From a virus: a stretch of DNA of 60,664 nt. This document shows, one piece after another, positions 14,863 to 24,532 of this stretch. The translations under genes and the position numbers were made by a program. The DNA lies in IMG/VR virus record IMGVR_UViG_3300021091_000080, positions 1 to 60,664 of that record; one strand, given 5' to 3'. Under the pieces are notes generated by a model. That model searched no databases. It was not told the DNA's origin and was given only the letters and a program-made list of their open reading frames with translations. Position 1 is the stretch's first letter. Every line of letters starts with the position of its first letter.

Positions 14863-17800
14863 TTAAACAATTGTCCACGCACCACCAGTTTCAACGGTGA
14901 CTGAAAATCCAGATTGAATTATTAATGGTCCAGTACTTTGAGCATTTGTACCAGAAGGAATAATTACATTTTGAGAAATTAGATTTCTAGTTACTCTAAT
15001 TACTCCGTATGCATCTAACCAAAGAGGATCTCCATTTACTCTTTGAACGCCAGTGAGATTGATTTCTCCACCAACATCAAGAGTATATTGTGGATTTACT
15101 TTGTTTACACCAACTTTAGACATTCTGTAAATATCTAAAGTATTAGTTGCTTTTGTCCAATTTGAACTAGTTAATGTAGCACCATTTGCTGTAATTGTGC
15201 CACTAAAGTTTACATTACCATTTACATCCAAACTGTACTGTGGATTAGCAACACCAATACCAACTCTAACTTCAGTAACTGCTCCAGCAGGTGCTTTGAC
15301 TGTTAATCCTGGAACGGTAAATGTCGATCCTCCATTTGTTGTAGAAGGATTAATTTCAAAGACATTAGCGTTAGTTAATTCATGACCAATTCTAAAGTTT
15401 TTAGACGTACTAGCACCTAAAAATGTAACAAATGTTCCACTATTATCATTAGCGGTATCTAATTCTAAACCTCCTTCAAATCTACCTTTACCTGCCGCAT
15501 CAAATATAAATCCAGAAGCAGCAGATTTTCCAATTCCAACCAATCCAGTTTGATCAACTACAATTCTTGAAATAGAATTTGTACCAAGAGCAAGACCAAA
15601 TGTTGATCCAGGTGGGTTGAATTCAATATAAGCTTGATCAGTTACATCAATTCTTTGTTGAATTCTTGTGGATGAAGTAGTCCAATCCGCACCATTAGTA
15701 TGTCTTCTTTGCCATACTAATAATCTACTATAATTAGATGAAGTGTTTTCAAAAGAAGCAATATAGGTAGCATTACCAGCAGTAGTTCCAAGTGCTCCAG
15801 AGAAAACTTGAAGTTTGCTGTTAGTAGTTGCTGCCGTAGATGGATTTAAACCAACGCCAACTAAATCACTTGTGGAATTGACTATTAAGGTATTTGTGTC
15901 AACAGTTAAACTGCCAGTTAATGTAGCATTTCCAGTAACACCTAAAGTTCCTCCAACAATTAAATTAGAAGATGCTCCAGTTAAAGTAAGTGAACCAGTC
16001 ATGGTATCACCTGCTTTTAGAACGTTTGCTGAAGCAGCACCAGTTAGATTTGCTGTAATTGTGCCAGCAGTAAAATTGCCGTTTGTATCTCTTCTAACTC
16101 CAGTGTTTGGAGTATTCCCATTATCAAAAGTAATATTGCCAGAGTTCCAAATAGTTAAGTTATTTACAAGTAGAGAGTTTGGATCTGCAACTTTAAATTC
16201 TAAAATACCACTTCCATCAGCAGCATTTCCTCCACGAGCAATGATTGCACTGTTATAATTTGAAGCAGCTAATGCACTTGTTCTAAAGTAAATCGCTGGT
16301 TCAGTGGAAACACCATTGTTTCTACCCATTGTTAATCTGGCAGTTCCTCCAGATACACTTGCAAGTTTTGCAACTTCAAATGTTCCAACAACATCTAACC
16401 AATAATCATCAAAAGGAACACTAGTAGCAGTAGTACCAACTCTAGTAGCACCACTAAATCCTCCATTAGTTAAGACCACATTTAAAATAGTGTAGTCTTC
16501 TGTTGGATCAGTAACATTATTAACAGTAACACTATTAATTGTTAAATTACCAACATTTTGATCTAGATCATTATAAAGATTAACAGCAGATGTTGCAGTA
16601 AATGGATCAGTAACAAGTGCTTGACCAGAAATATAAATGTTAAAAACTGGTTGACTAGTAATCTCTCTAATTGTAATAGAATCTTCAAACTGTTTTGCTT
16701 CTTGGAAAGTGGGTAGGTGTCTATCAATAATTGTACCATAATTTAAATTTAATCCATTTCTATACCAAGTTCCTTGTCTTCCATCAAGACGATCTGCGTC
16801 CAAACCACTACCAGGACCATGATTTCCAGAAGACCATATTTTTGCCCAACTTCCAAAATTAGATACTCCAGATCCTGTACCTCTAAGATACATTGAATTA
16901 TCATCAGCAAATGCTAATTGTCTAACACCACCATAAGTAGCATCAGTTCCAACACCACCATTTCTAATAGAAAGAACCAAATGCTTGCTTCCAGCGACAT
17001 TCAAACCATCTGCTGTATTATCTCTAGTTGCTGCAGTAACGCCCTCTTTAATATCACTAGGAACAGGACTTGTAGTACTATTGGTTGTTAATGTTGTAAG
17101 TCTATCAGCACCACCTTCTGCATTACCAGTAATAGAAATTCTATAAGTTCCAGACAATCTATCTACTGGTAAAATTCCAGCATTTTGGTTTGCGGAATTT
17201 AAGTAATAAGATCCTTCCTCATTATCTAATTTATCCGCATTTAAATTTGATCCAGGACCAGTCTTTAATCTTACCGATCCATCGCCATCAAGACCAAGAA
17301 AGAATTGTGACTTATCAAATCTTCCAACACCTGCTCTTCCATAAGGATCAGCATTGATTGTTTGTGCATCAACTCTTCTAATGTCCATAGCGACATTAGC
17401 ATAATTCTTACTTACTGTATTAATTTTGAATAAAATATTAATACCAGAACCACCAGAAGGAAGTCCAGCAGGTATTGCATTGACACCAAAATCTGAAGTA
17501 TATCCAGAACCGCTACTAGTAATTACAACATTTGAAATAGATCCACTTGTAATTGTAAAATTAGCTTTTAGACCAGTTCCAGTTCCTCCATTTACTTGTA
17601 CATTATAATAAATTCCGTTTGATGAGAAACCTGATCCTCCATTTTGAACGATTGCGCTTTCTACAAAACTTCCCTGAGTGAATGAAGTATCAAATAGAAG
17701 TGGTGATGTTGGTCGTGTAAATTCAATTACTGTACCAGATGGTATAGATGCAGTTAATGGATTATTTAAAGTTATAGTGGTATTACCACCAGTAGTCTCA

Positions 17801-20800
17801 ATACTTTGAATAGTAGTATTTGCAGGAATACCACCAACATTAGCAACAACAGTATGCCCAACTAAAGGTTGACCAGTCGATGCAAATCTTAATGTATTGC
17901 TACTAGAAGATGCAGCAGTATTAGTTATCTCAAAATATCTTGTTTCTGTTCCCTTAACTGATTGTACTACAGGAGCAAATGATTGATCTCCTCTTAAAAA
18001 AGTAAATGAGTTAGCCGCAGTGCTGTCAGAAGAAAGTCTTGCAGGAGAAATAATACCTTCTGTAATATTATCTGCAGAAATAGTCTGAGAAGATAATGAT
18101 ACCCAGTTATTAACATTAGATGCTGAAGTATTAACTACTCTTGTAATATCAACCGCAACACTTGGAGAATCATTTGATTGAATTGTATCTGTATCTTCTA
18201 TCTTGAGGTTGTTGACAACTTTTCCGTATACTCTATTTTCAACTAAAGCACCTGCGGTAGCCTGTGTACCACCAGCCCCTGGAGCTGCAATTGTTACTGT
18301 AGGAACAGCAGTATATCCTTTTCCTCCAACATACCCATTAAATAATGTAAGTTTAACTGTTACAACTTGACCATTTGCAATCGTTGTTGTAGCAAAAGCA
18401 GCGACTGATCCAGCGCCAGGACTTCCTCCACTAATTACAACTGCTGGCGCAGAAGTGTATCCACTACCTGGATTTGTAATATTGATAGTATATACAACAC
18501 CTCTTCTGTGTTCAAGAACTTGCAACTGACCAGTAGTTCCACTGCCAGTTAAAATAGAGTTAGTATTGAAATCTAAAGGATTACCATTAATATCAGTTAG
18601 AGTAATTGGATATGCAAAATATAAACTATCAAGATCATTGTTCAAAATATATGACGTTGATGTATCTTGTTGGATAGCAATATCTCCAGCAAGAGCACCT
18701 TCAATTGCTAATCTTTCTGTTACATTTGCAACGGTATAAACACTAAATGGTCTTAGAGCAGGGATTTGGTCAATAGAAATTTTACCACTATCTGTAAGTT
18801 CTACGAGTGCTCTAGGAACAGCATTTGTTGAGAATGGTTTGTTAATATACTGTCCTAAATTATTTGTAATATAATCTCTAACTGCTTTTTGAGTAGGAAG
18901 TTTTTCATCCGATGAAAAAGCACCACCTAGCGTTGGAGATGAATCAAATCCAGTAACAACAACAGTACCACCTTTCAGTTTTAAGAATTCAACTTCAGAA
19001 ATGCTAACTGTTCCAGTAAATGTGATGGCACCAGTTCTGTTTTCAATCTTTGCAAATGTACCAACTTTAAAGTCCCCAAGTTCATCAGTACCTGAGGTAT
19101 ATACACGACCATATTGTTGTGATACCTGTTCGTATGCTTCAATCTTGACACCACCGTTTTCTGGTAGAGCATTATAGTTTGTACCAGAACCAGCATATTC
19201 CCAAGTATGTCCTGAAGAGTTAACAATCGAAGGTCTGTGCAATTGAATTGCTTTACCGCCTAGTTCTGCGGTCGAAGGAGCAACTACAACATTATCGCTT
19301 TTCCTCTTCAAACTCATTGCTTCATTTACTGTAAATGTAGCAGTATATGGAGCACTAACAGAAATACTGTTTTTATCAATGGATTCAATAAAATATTCAA
19401 TTGCAGGATTATTATTTGTATAATCAGTAAACTTAACAATATAATGCTCTAGAGGTGGTCTTCCAAGACCAGATACCGTAAGAATAGTTCTTCCAGTTCC
19501 TACAGTGGCAGAAACATTAGAAACAGTTCCAATATCAAATTGATATGGATCTCTGCTAAATCCTATTGCTCTTAGAGCATAGATGCCAAAGTTTGTTGCA
19601 GAGTTAGTAATTGAAGCATATCCTCCACTCTCTGATAGTACACCATCAGTACAGAAAATAACGAATACAGAAACTAATTGACAATATCCATCGTTGATTA
19701 CTCTATATCCAGTACCACCAAATGATACAATCGTGAATGCAGAAGCAACCATTGATTTACCCTGATTTGGGAAAGCTGCTCTAGGAGTTCCTCCTGGATT
19801 ATTTGGATCATCTTCTAATCCTGGTCTTGGAGAGTTTGGTTGTTGTACCTTATCACCATCAATTTCACAACCACTTCCTCCAGCAAAAGAAATTATTGAA
19901 GAATTTTGAATATATGGAGATGCTTCAATTACAGGCAAATCATCATAGAATCCCAGAGGTGTAATAAATTTGCCGCTACCATCGCCAACAACATTGTCAG
20001 GATACGTTGGTTGTAAAGTATATGATGTACCATATGTCTTTGTTGTAGCTCCAGGTGCTATAGTTCCATCTAAGATATCTTCTAATAAAGCAAATGAATT
20101 TGTAATTGTGGAAGCAACGTTAGCACAAAGAGTTCCTCCTGATAGTAAAATATTCCAATTTTCATATTTTGTAACTGGAGATGTAAATGTAGTAACAGGA
20201 TCGTAGACAATGATAGTTCCATTTGCTAATGCACTTACAAACGTATGAGTTACTCCTGTAGCAGTACCAGCATCCCCAACATTAACAGTAACAGTAGTAT
20301 TCCCACCAGCAATGCTTACATTTGTAATAGTTAAACTATTTCCATAATTGCGATCTGTTACTGTTGGACTTGCTAAGTTTCCTCCACCATTAGATGGGCA
20401 ACTAAATGTAATAGCGCCCTCTTTAAATGCAATCCTGTGTGATGTTGTTACTGGAGTAGTTGGATTTGCAAAAGTTACGTTAAGAACACCAGTAGTAGAA
20501 TTATAAGTAGCACCTATTGGAGTTGTTGTTGCTACTGTTCCATTACTCCAATTTCGGGTTGATTGAATTGCAAGATCCCTAGCTTTATTAAATGCTGTTA
20601 TTGTAGGAACTAATTCTGCCGAAGGAATTCCAGTTAGTAAACTACCAGTAAAATATAGTTCTGCTGCTGTTACAATACCAGCATTTCCACCCAATACTAA
20701 ATCTCTTCTGAGAGAACGTAAAATATATTTAATATCTCTCTTACACTTGCTTTCATCAAGATAACTTAAACTTAAAGTTGGGAATGAAGTTTTAGCAAAT

Positions 20801-23800
20801 CTTAGCGCCTCATCTGCAATCAAATCAATATTTTTCGCAATTAAATACCCAGCATCTAAGTAAGTACCAGTAGAATTATTTGAAATAATATCAACAAATG
20901 CATAGGAAAGAGTAGTAATAGCAGATGCAACATTAGCACATGCAGGTGAACCTGCAGTTGCTGTAATTACAGTATCATCAAAATACCTGGCAATAGAAGA
21001 ATATTTTGGAATATAAGTTGGATTTCCTACAGTTCCATTTCCAGTCCTCCAGTTTCTCATTGCTAAAATTGCAAGTTCTGTTGCAATTTGAAAAGCTCTT
21101 ACTGTTTCTGTAATTTCATTTGAAATATAACCAATTTGAGTTCCAATTTTATATCTCTCTGCTGCTTCTACGACATTATAATTTCCTCCAAATTCTAAAT
21201 CCATTACTATAGAATTTAAAAAGTGCTTAACATCTCTATAGCACTTTGCATCACCATTTGGAATGTTAAATCCTGGATATAATTTTTCCCCCTGAGAACA
21301 AGATATTAAAAGATTTTCAACTTTTACAACATTACCATTAACAGCTCCAATAGCACTTGCAGTGGTTATTGTTCCTACACCAGTAACATTATTGTACGTA
21401 AAAGCAGTAACAGTATAAGTATTATTATTAAAAGTTACTGTACCACCATTTACATAAGTATGAGCAAAAGCATTTGGTTGAGTATTGATGTCAAAACTAT
21501 TTCCACTTACATTACTTATAGTAAACCATTTTTGTGCAAATTCGTCATTAATTTGCTTTACAGTTTCATCAGAAATAAAATCTAAATTATTTCTAATGTA
21601 AGTACATGCATCTTGAAATCTTCTAGAAACTGGATTAGGAAGTACTAATTTGTTTGGAGAATTTAGAAGAGTTAGAGTTACATAATTTGTATATGCAGTT
21701 ACTGTTGCACCAACAGGTTCTGATGTTCCTGTAAATCCACTTATAATTTTAGGAATTACAAATCTTCTTGATCTACCATCCGCATCTCTTATAACTTTAT
21801 AAATTCTTTGAAGACCGTTCAAAGGAGAAAGTAATCCAGTTAATCCAGCAATCCTTACAATTTCTCCTTCTTTAAATTCATGAAATCCAATTCTTCCTGG
21901 AATTAACTGAGCAGTTTGAACTACAATACCACCCAAGTTTTCACTATTACCAAAGTAAGTACTTTGGAAACCATCATTAAAATCTCCTTGTTGTGATCCA
22001 TCTACCATTGTTATTGGATAACTAGTAGTTCTATTTTTTAATTCTGAAGTTACTTCTCCTTCTGCTCTGATAGAAACGGGAACAATACTTGTAAATTCAT
22101 ATGTTGCAGCTGCATAAGCAATCGCATTTGAAGTGGCAGATACAAAAGTACGAGCAGAAGTATCTGTAGATACACCTAGATTTACTTGGAAAGTATTTGT
22201 ACTTACGTTACTGACACCTAACCAAACTCCACTAATTGTATCTGTTGGTCTTGGGAAAGTTCTAGTAGTAGTATTTCCATCAGAAGCATGTGTAAATGAT
22301 AAAGAATCATTAATAACTTTAATTAAGCTACCATTAGAAAATCCATGATTTGCAATAGTAATAATTGCAATACCAGTTGAAGGATTGTAAGTAACGTTAG
22401 TTGGAGTAAAAAATGTCGGAACATAATAATTGATTGGTTCACTTTGATCAAAACCATCAATAGTAGTTACTGTAGCTTCAACAACACCACTTTGGTATGC
22501 AGTTGGACCACTAACAGCATTAAAAGTTACAGATGTTACTATACCTCTAGCAAAACTGTTTGTTCCAAATAAATCTCTATTTGCTGTTAAATTAGATCCA
22601 CCAGTATTTGAATTGAAAGGAATTCTTACTTTGTTTGCACCAAAGAATTGATGACCAATAGGCCATGATCTTCCAAAATCACCACCAGATGCTGGATCAT
22701 AATAAACTCTTTGTTTATCATCAAATACTACTGCATAGTTCCAAGTATGTACTGGATCATTATTACTATCTACAAGATCTCTAAATGTAATTCCATTGAT
22801 ATAATTTTTGTCTGATAATTTAAAGAAGTGCTTATTAGCGTTTGCAGGACGTACAATAACGAGACGTAAGTTATCACCAATAATTGAACAATCTGGAGGA
22901 ATTGATATAGGGTTATCTTCTACATATTCTCCACCAGCAATAATAACAGTTTCTTTTATTCCAACAGTTGCTTGAGCAATCTGACATGCTCTTTTAATTG
23001 TTCTTACAGGAGCAACTGCAGATCTACCATCGTTATCGTCATCTCCAATTTGTTCAGAAACATACACACGACCGCCAACATCATTTGTTGCTAGATTTAG
23101 TACGTATTCTGTCGTAGCAATTTTATCTGATCTGTCTCCTTGCAAAGGAGTGATAGATCTTGGAAATAAACCAGAATTACCAGAAGTATTGTAGTATGGT
23201 TCTGTTGGTCTGCTTACCCTAAAACCAATGTGCTTTAATTGAACCGCACCATTTAATACAATACCATCTACATGAGTAGGAGGAGTTGTTCCAGTTGCTC
23301 CAGTATTTAAAGCTTGATAGATATTATCTCCATAATATCTATATGGATTATCCCCACTATGAACAATAATTGTATTCGGAACCCAAAGTACTCCTGTATT
23401 ATTTGCATATGTTTTTAAATTTGGACCCCTGAATGCAGTATCAGGGGTAACAAAATTATCAACGTCTAAGTTTAAAACTCTTGCTGTATCAGAAATAATT
23501 GAAGTCGATGTTCTAATTGCACCACTAACATCAAGTTCAAAATCTACAGTATCTAGAAATGCTACAGCAGATGCACCAGCTCCAGGATCTCCTGGTTGTG
23601 CAGTTATAGTTACACTTGGAGCAGTGTCATATCCATTGCCAGGATTATCAACAGTAATAAAGGTGACAGAACCATTTGCTACAATTGCTGAAGCAGTTGC
23701 CTGTACTCCTCCAGTACGATTTGGAGGACCTAAAGTAACAGAAGGAGCAGTGTTGTATAATGCTCCTCCAGAATTTACCTGAATTCTTTCAATTCTTTCT

Positions 23801-23970
23801 CCAGTTCTGTTGATACCAATTCTGGGAAGATTTGTATTTGATAACTGAGCTCGGAAAATTTCTTTTTGATTCGCCCCCTCGCCTGCTCTAATTGTGTAAT
23901 TGTTAGTTCCAATTACAGAAGGATTTGAACCAAGAATAATTTGCTTATCCGAATTAATCTGTAAACTCAT
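14863..23970 (-). CDS. Giant tail fibre protein (3035 residues)
   Basis: The N-terminal part has Gly/Pro beta modules (VDNPGNGYDTAPSVTI, about residue 115). A pectin-lyase-like beta-helix start follows around residues 300-360 (DDDNDGRSAVAPVRTIKRA, then IIAGGEYVEDNPISIPPDCS). Around 2240-2410 lie T4-fibre type repeats (NADKLDNEEGSYYLNS, LDADRLDGRQGTWYRN). Near the C-terminus VGIGVANPQYSLDVNG repeats appear, as in phage fibres. No self-cleaving chaperone domain is seen at the end. The beta-helix may be structural or may degrade polysaccharide; catalytic residues were not identified. It would be the main host-contact fibre. Confidence 0.85.
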   Translation of the reverse strand: MSLQINSDKQIILGSNPSVIGTNNYTIRAGEGANQKEIFRAQLSNTNLPRIGINRTGERIERIQVNSGGALYNTAPSVTLGPPNRTGGVQATASAIVANGSVTFITVDNPGNGYDTAPSVTITAQPGDPGAGASAVAFLDTVDFELDVSGAIRTSTSIISDTARVLNLDVDNFVTPDTAFRGPNLKTYANNTGVLWVPNTIIVHSGDNPYRYYGDNIYQALNTGATGTTPPTHVDGIVLNGAVQLKHIGFRVSRPTEPYYNTSGNSGLFPRSITPLQGDRSDKIATTEYVLNLATNDVGGRVYVSEQIGDDDNDGRSAVAPVRTIKRACQIAQATVGIKETVIIAGGEYVEDNPISIPPDCSIIGDNLRLVIVRPANANKHFFKLSDKNYINGITFRDLVDSNNDPVHTWNYAVVFDDKQRVYYDPASGGDFGRSWPIGHQFFGANKVRIPFNSNTGGSNLTANRDLFGTNSFARGIVTSVTFNAVSGPTAYQSGVVEATVTTIDGFDQSEPINYYVPTFFTPTNVTYNPSTGIAIITIANHGFSNGSLIKVINDSLSFTHASDGNTTTRTFPRPTDTISGVWLGVSNVSTNTFQVNLGVSTDTSARTFVSATSNAIAYAAATYEFTSIVPVSIRAEGEVTSELKNRTTSYPITMVDGSQQGDFNDGFQSTYFGNSENLGGIVVQTAQLIPGRIGFHEFKEGEIVRIAGLTGLLSPLNGLQRIYKVIRDADGRSRRFVIPKIISGFTGTSEPVGATVTAYTNYVTLTLLNSPNKLVLPNPVSRRFQDACTYIRNNLDFISDETVKQINDEFAQKWFTISNVSGNSFDINTQPNAFAHTYVNGGTVTFNNNTYTVTAFTYNNVTGVGTITTASAIGAVNGNVVKVENLLISCSQGEKLYPGFNIPNGDAKCYRDVKHFLNSIVMDLEFGGNYNVVEAAERYKIGTQIGYISNEITETVRAFQIATELAILAMRNWRTGNGTVGNPTYIPKYSSIARYFDDTVITATAGSPACANVASAITTLSYAFVDIISNNSTGTYLDAGYLIAKNIDLIADEALRFAKTSFPTLSLSYLDESKCKRDIKYILRSLRRDLVLGGNAGIVTAAELYFTGSLLTGIPSAELVPTITAFNKARDLAIQSTRNWSNGTVATTTPIGATYNSTTGVLNVTFANPTTPVTTSHRIAFKEGAITFSCPSNGGGNLASPTVTDRNYGNSLTITNVSIAGGNTTVTVNVGDAGTATGVTHTFVSALANGTIIVYDPVTTFTSPVTKYENWNILLSGGTLCANVASTITNSFALLEDILDGTIAPGATTKTYGTSYTLQPTYPDNVVGDGSGKFITPLGFYDDLPVIEASPYIQNSSIISFAGGSGCEIDGDKVQQPNSPRPGLEDDPNNPGGTPRAAFPNQGKSMVASAFTIVSFGGTGYRVINDGYCQLVSVFVIFCTDGVLSESGGYASITNSATNFGIYALRAIGFSRDPYQFDIGTVSNVSATVGTGRTILTVSGLGRPPLEHYIVKFTDYTNNNPAIEYFIESIDKNSISVSAPYTATFTVNEAMSLKRKSDNVVVAPSTAELGGKAIQLHRPSIVNSSGHTWEYAGSGTNYNALPENGGVKIEAYEQVSQQYGRVYTSGTDELGDFKVGTFAKIENRTGAITFTGTVSISEVEFLKLKGGTVVVTGFDSSPTLGGAFSSDEKLPTQKAVRDYITNNLGQYINKPFSTNAVPRALVELTDSGKISIDQIPALRPFSVYTVANVTERLAIEGALAGDIAIQQDTSTSYILNNDLDSLYFAYPITLTDINGNPLDFNTNSILTGSGTTGQLQVLEHRRGVVYTINITNPGSGYTSAPAVVISGGSPGAGSVAAFATTTIANGQVVTVKLTLFNGYVGGKGYTAVPTVTIAAPGAGGTQATAGALVENRVYGKVVNNLKIEDTDTIQSNDSPSVAVDITRVVNTSASNVNNWVSLSSQTISADNITEGIISPARLSSDSTAANSFTFLRGDQSFAPVVQSVKGTETRYFEITNTAASSSSNTLRFASTGQPLVGHTVVANVGGIPANTTIQSIETTGGNTTITLNNPLTASIPSGTVIEFTRPTSPLLFDTSFTQGSFVESAIVQNGGSGFSSNGIYYNVQVNGGTGTGLKANFTITSGSISNVVITSSGSGYTSDFGVNAIPAGLPSGGSGINILFKINTVSKNYANVAMDIRRVDAQTINADPYGRAGVGRFDKSQFFLGLDGDGSVRLKTGPGSNLNADKLDNEEGSYYLNSANQNAGILPVDRLSGTYRISITGNAEGGADRLTTLTTNSTTSPVPSDIKEGVTAATRDNTADGLNVAGSKHLVLSIRNGGVGTDATYGGVRQLAFADDNSMYLRGTGSGVSNFGSWAKIWSSGNHGPGSGLDADRLDGRQGTWYRNGLNLNYGTIIDRHLPTFQEAKQFEDSITIREITSQPVFNIYISGQALVTDPFTATSAVNLYNDLDQNVGNLTINSVTVNNVTDPTEDYTILNVVLTNGGFSGATRVGTTATSVPFDDYWLDVVGTFEVAKLASVSGGTARLTMGRNNGVSTEPAIYFRTSALAASNYNSAIIARGGNAADGSGILEFKVADPNSLLVNNLTIWNSGNITFDNGNTPNTGVRRDTNGNFTAGTITANLTGAASANVLKAGDTMTGSLTLTGASSNLIVGGTLGVTGNATLTGSLTVDTNTLIVNSTSDLVGVGLNPSTAATTNSKLQVFSGALGTTAGNATYIASFENTSSNYSRLLVWQRRHTNGADWTTSSTRIQQRIDVTDQAYIEFNPPGSTFGLALGTNSISRIVVDQTGLVGIGKSAASGFIFDAAGKGRFEGGLELDTANDNSGTFVTFLGASTSKNFRIGHELTNANVFEINPSTTNGGSTFTVPGLTVKAPAGAVTEVRVGIGVANPQYSLDVNGNVNFSGTITANGATLTSSNWTKATNTLDIYRMSKVGVNKVNPQYTLDVGGEINLTGVQRVNGDPLWLDAYGVIRVTRNLISQNVIIPSGTNAQSTGPLIIQSGFSVTVETGGAWTIV

Positions 23971-24012
23971 TTTCCGAAGAGCCCCTCTAGATTACTTTAA
24001 TTCTACTATTCT

Positions 24013-24020
24013 TATTTATT
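24013..24020 (-). promoter_or_regulatory. Late promoter-like AATAAATA before the giant fibre gene
   Basis: AATAAATA on the minus strand, 42 nt upstream of the giant fibre ATG. One mismatch to TATAAATA. Confidence 0.45.
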
Positions 24021-24021
24021 A

Positions 24022-24531
24022 CTATGCAAAGGCTACAGTAGTGATTACAACATGTGCAATCCAAACTACAGTCTGAACTCCTCCAGATTTTGAAGTTGAA
24101 TAACTATATCTATTCACAGAACCCGAATCAAATGGTTGCACTGACCAAGTTTGAGCAGCTGGTACTGTATCTTTTATAATGGTAAATAACGTAGATAAAG
24201 AAGTTACATTTCCAACGCCATCAACTTTCACTGCAGATTCTAATTTAATCGAATAATTTCCAGAACCAGAATTATCATCTACCCCTACAATATTTGCAGT
24301 AGCAAAATTCATAGTATTATTTGGAAGAATAATTGTTTCTATGCCATCAATAGTTAATACTTGAGTATTTGTTCCCCTCAAGATATAAGTTTTTGTGAAA
24401 GCATCAGAAAAATTTCTATTTTGTATTTCCAGAGTGTTAATATTTTCAAAGTCTCTATTAGAATTAATTACAGTAACATCGTCTACTGAAAATCCTCCAA
24501 CAGAACTGAATTCTTTTTTATTTACTGCCAT
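24022..24531 (-). CDS. Small virion structural protein
   Basis: A 169-residue beta-rich protein starting MAVNKKEFSSVGGFSVDDVT. The C-terminal half (VSIKLE-like strands, then WSVQPFDSGSVNRYSYSTSK) looks like a tail-tip or fibre connector domain. It is nested between two very large tail genes with gaps of only one base upstream and about 50 downstream. No specific family is recognised. Confidence 0.65.
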   Translation of the reverse strand: MAVNKKEFSSVGGFSVDDVTVINSNRDFENINTLEIQNRNFSDAFTKTYILRGTNTQVLTIDGIETIILPNNTMNFATANIVGVDDNSGSGNYSIKLESAVKVDGVGNVTSLSTLFTIIKDTVPAAQTWSVQPFDSGSVNRYSYSTSKSGGVQTVVWIAHVVITTVAFA

Positions 24532-24532
24532 T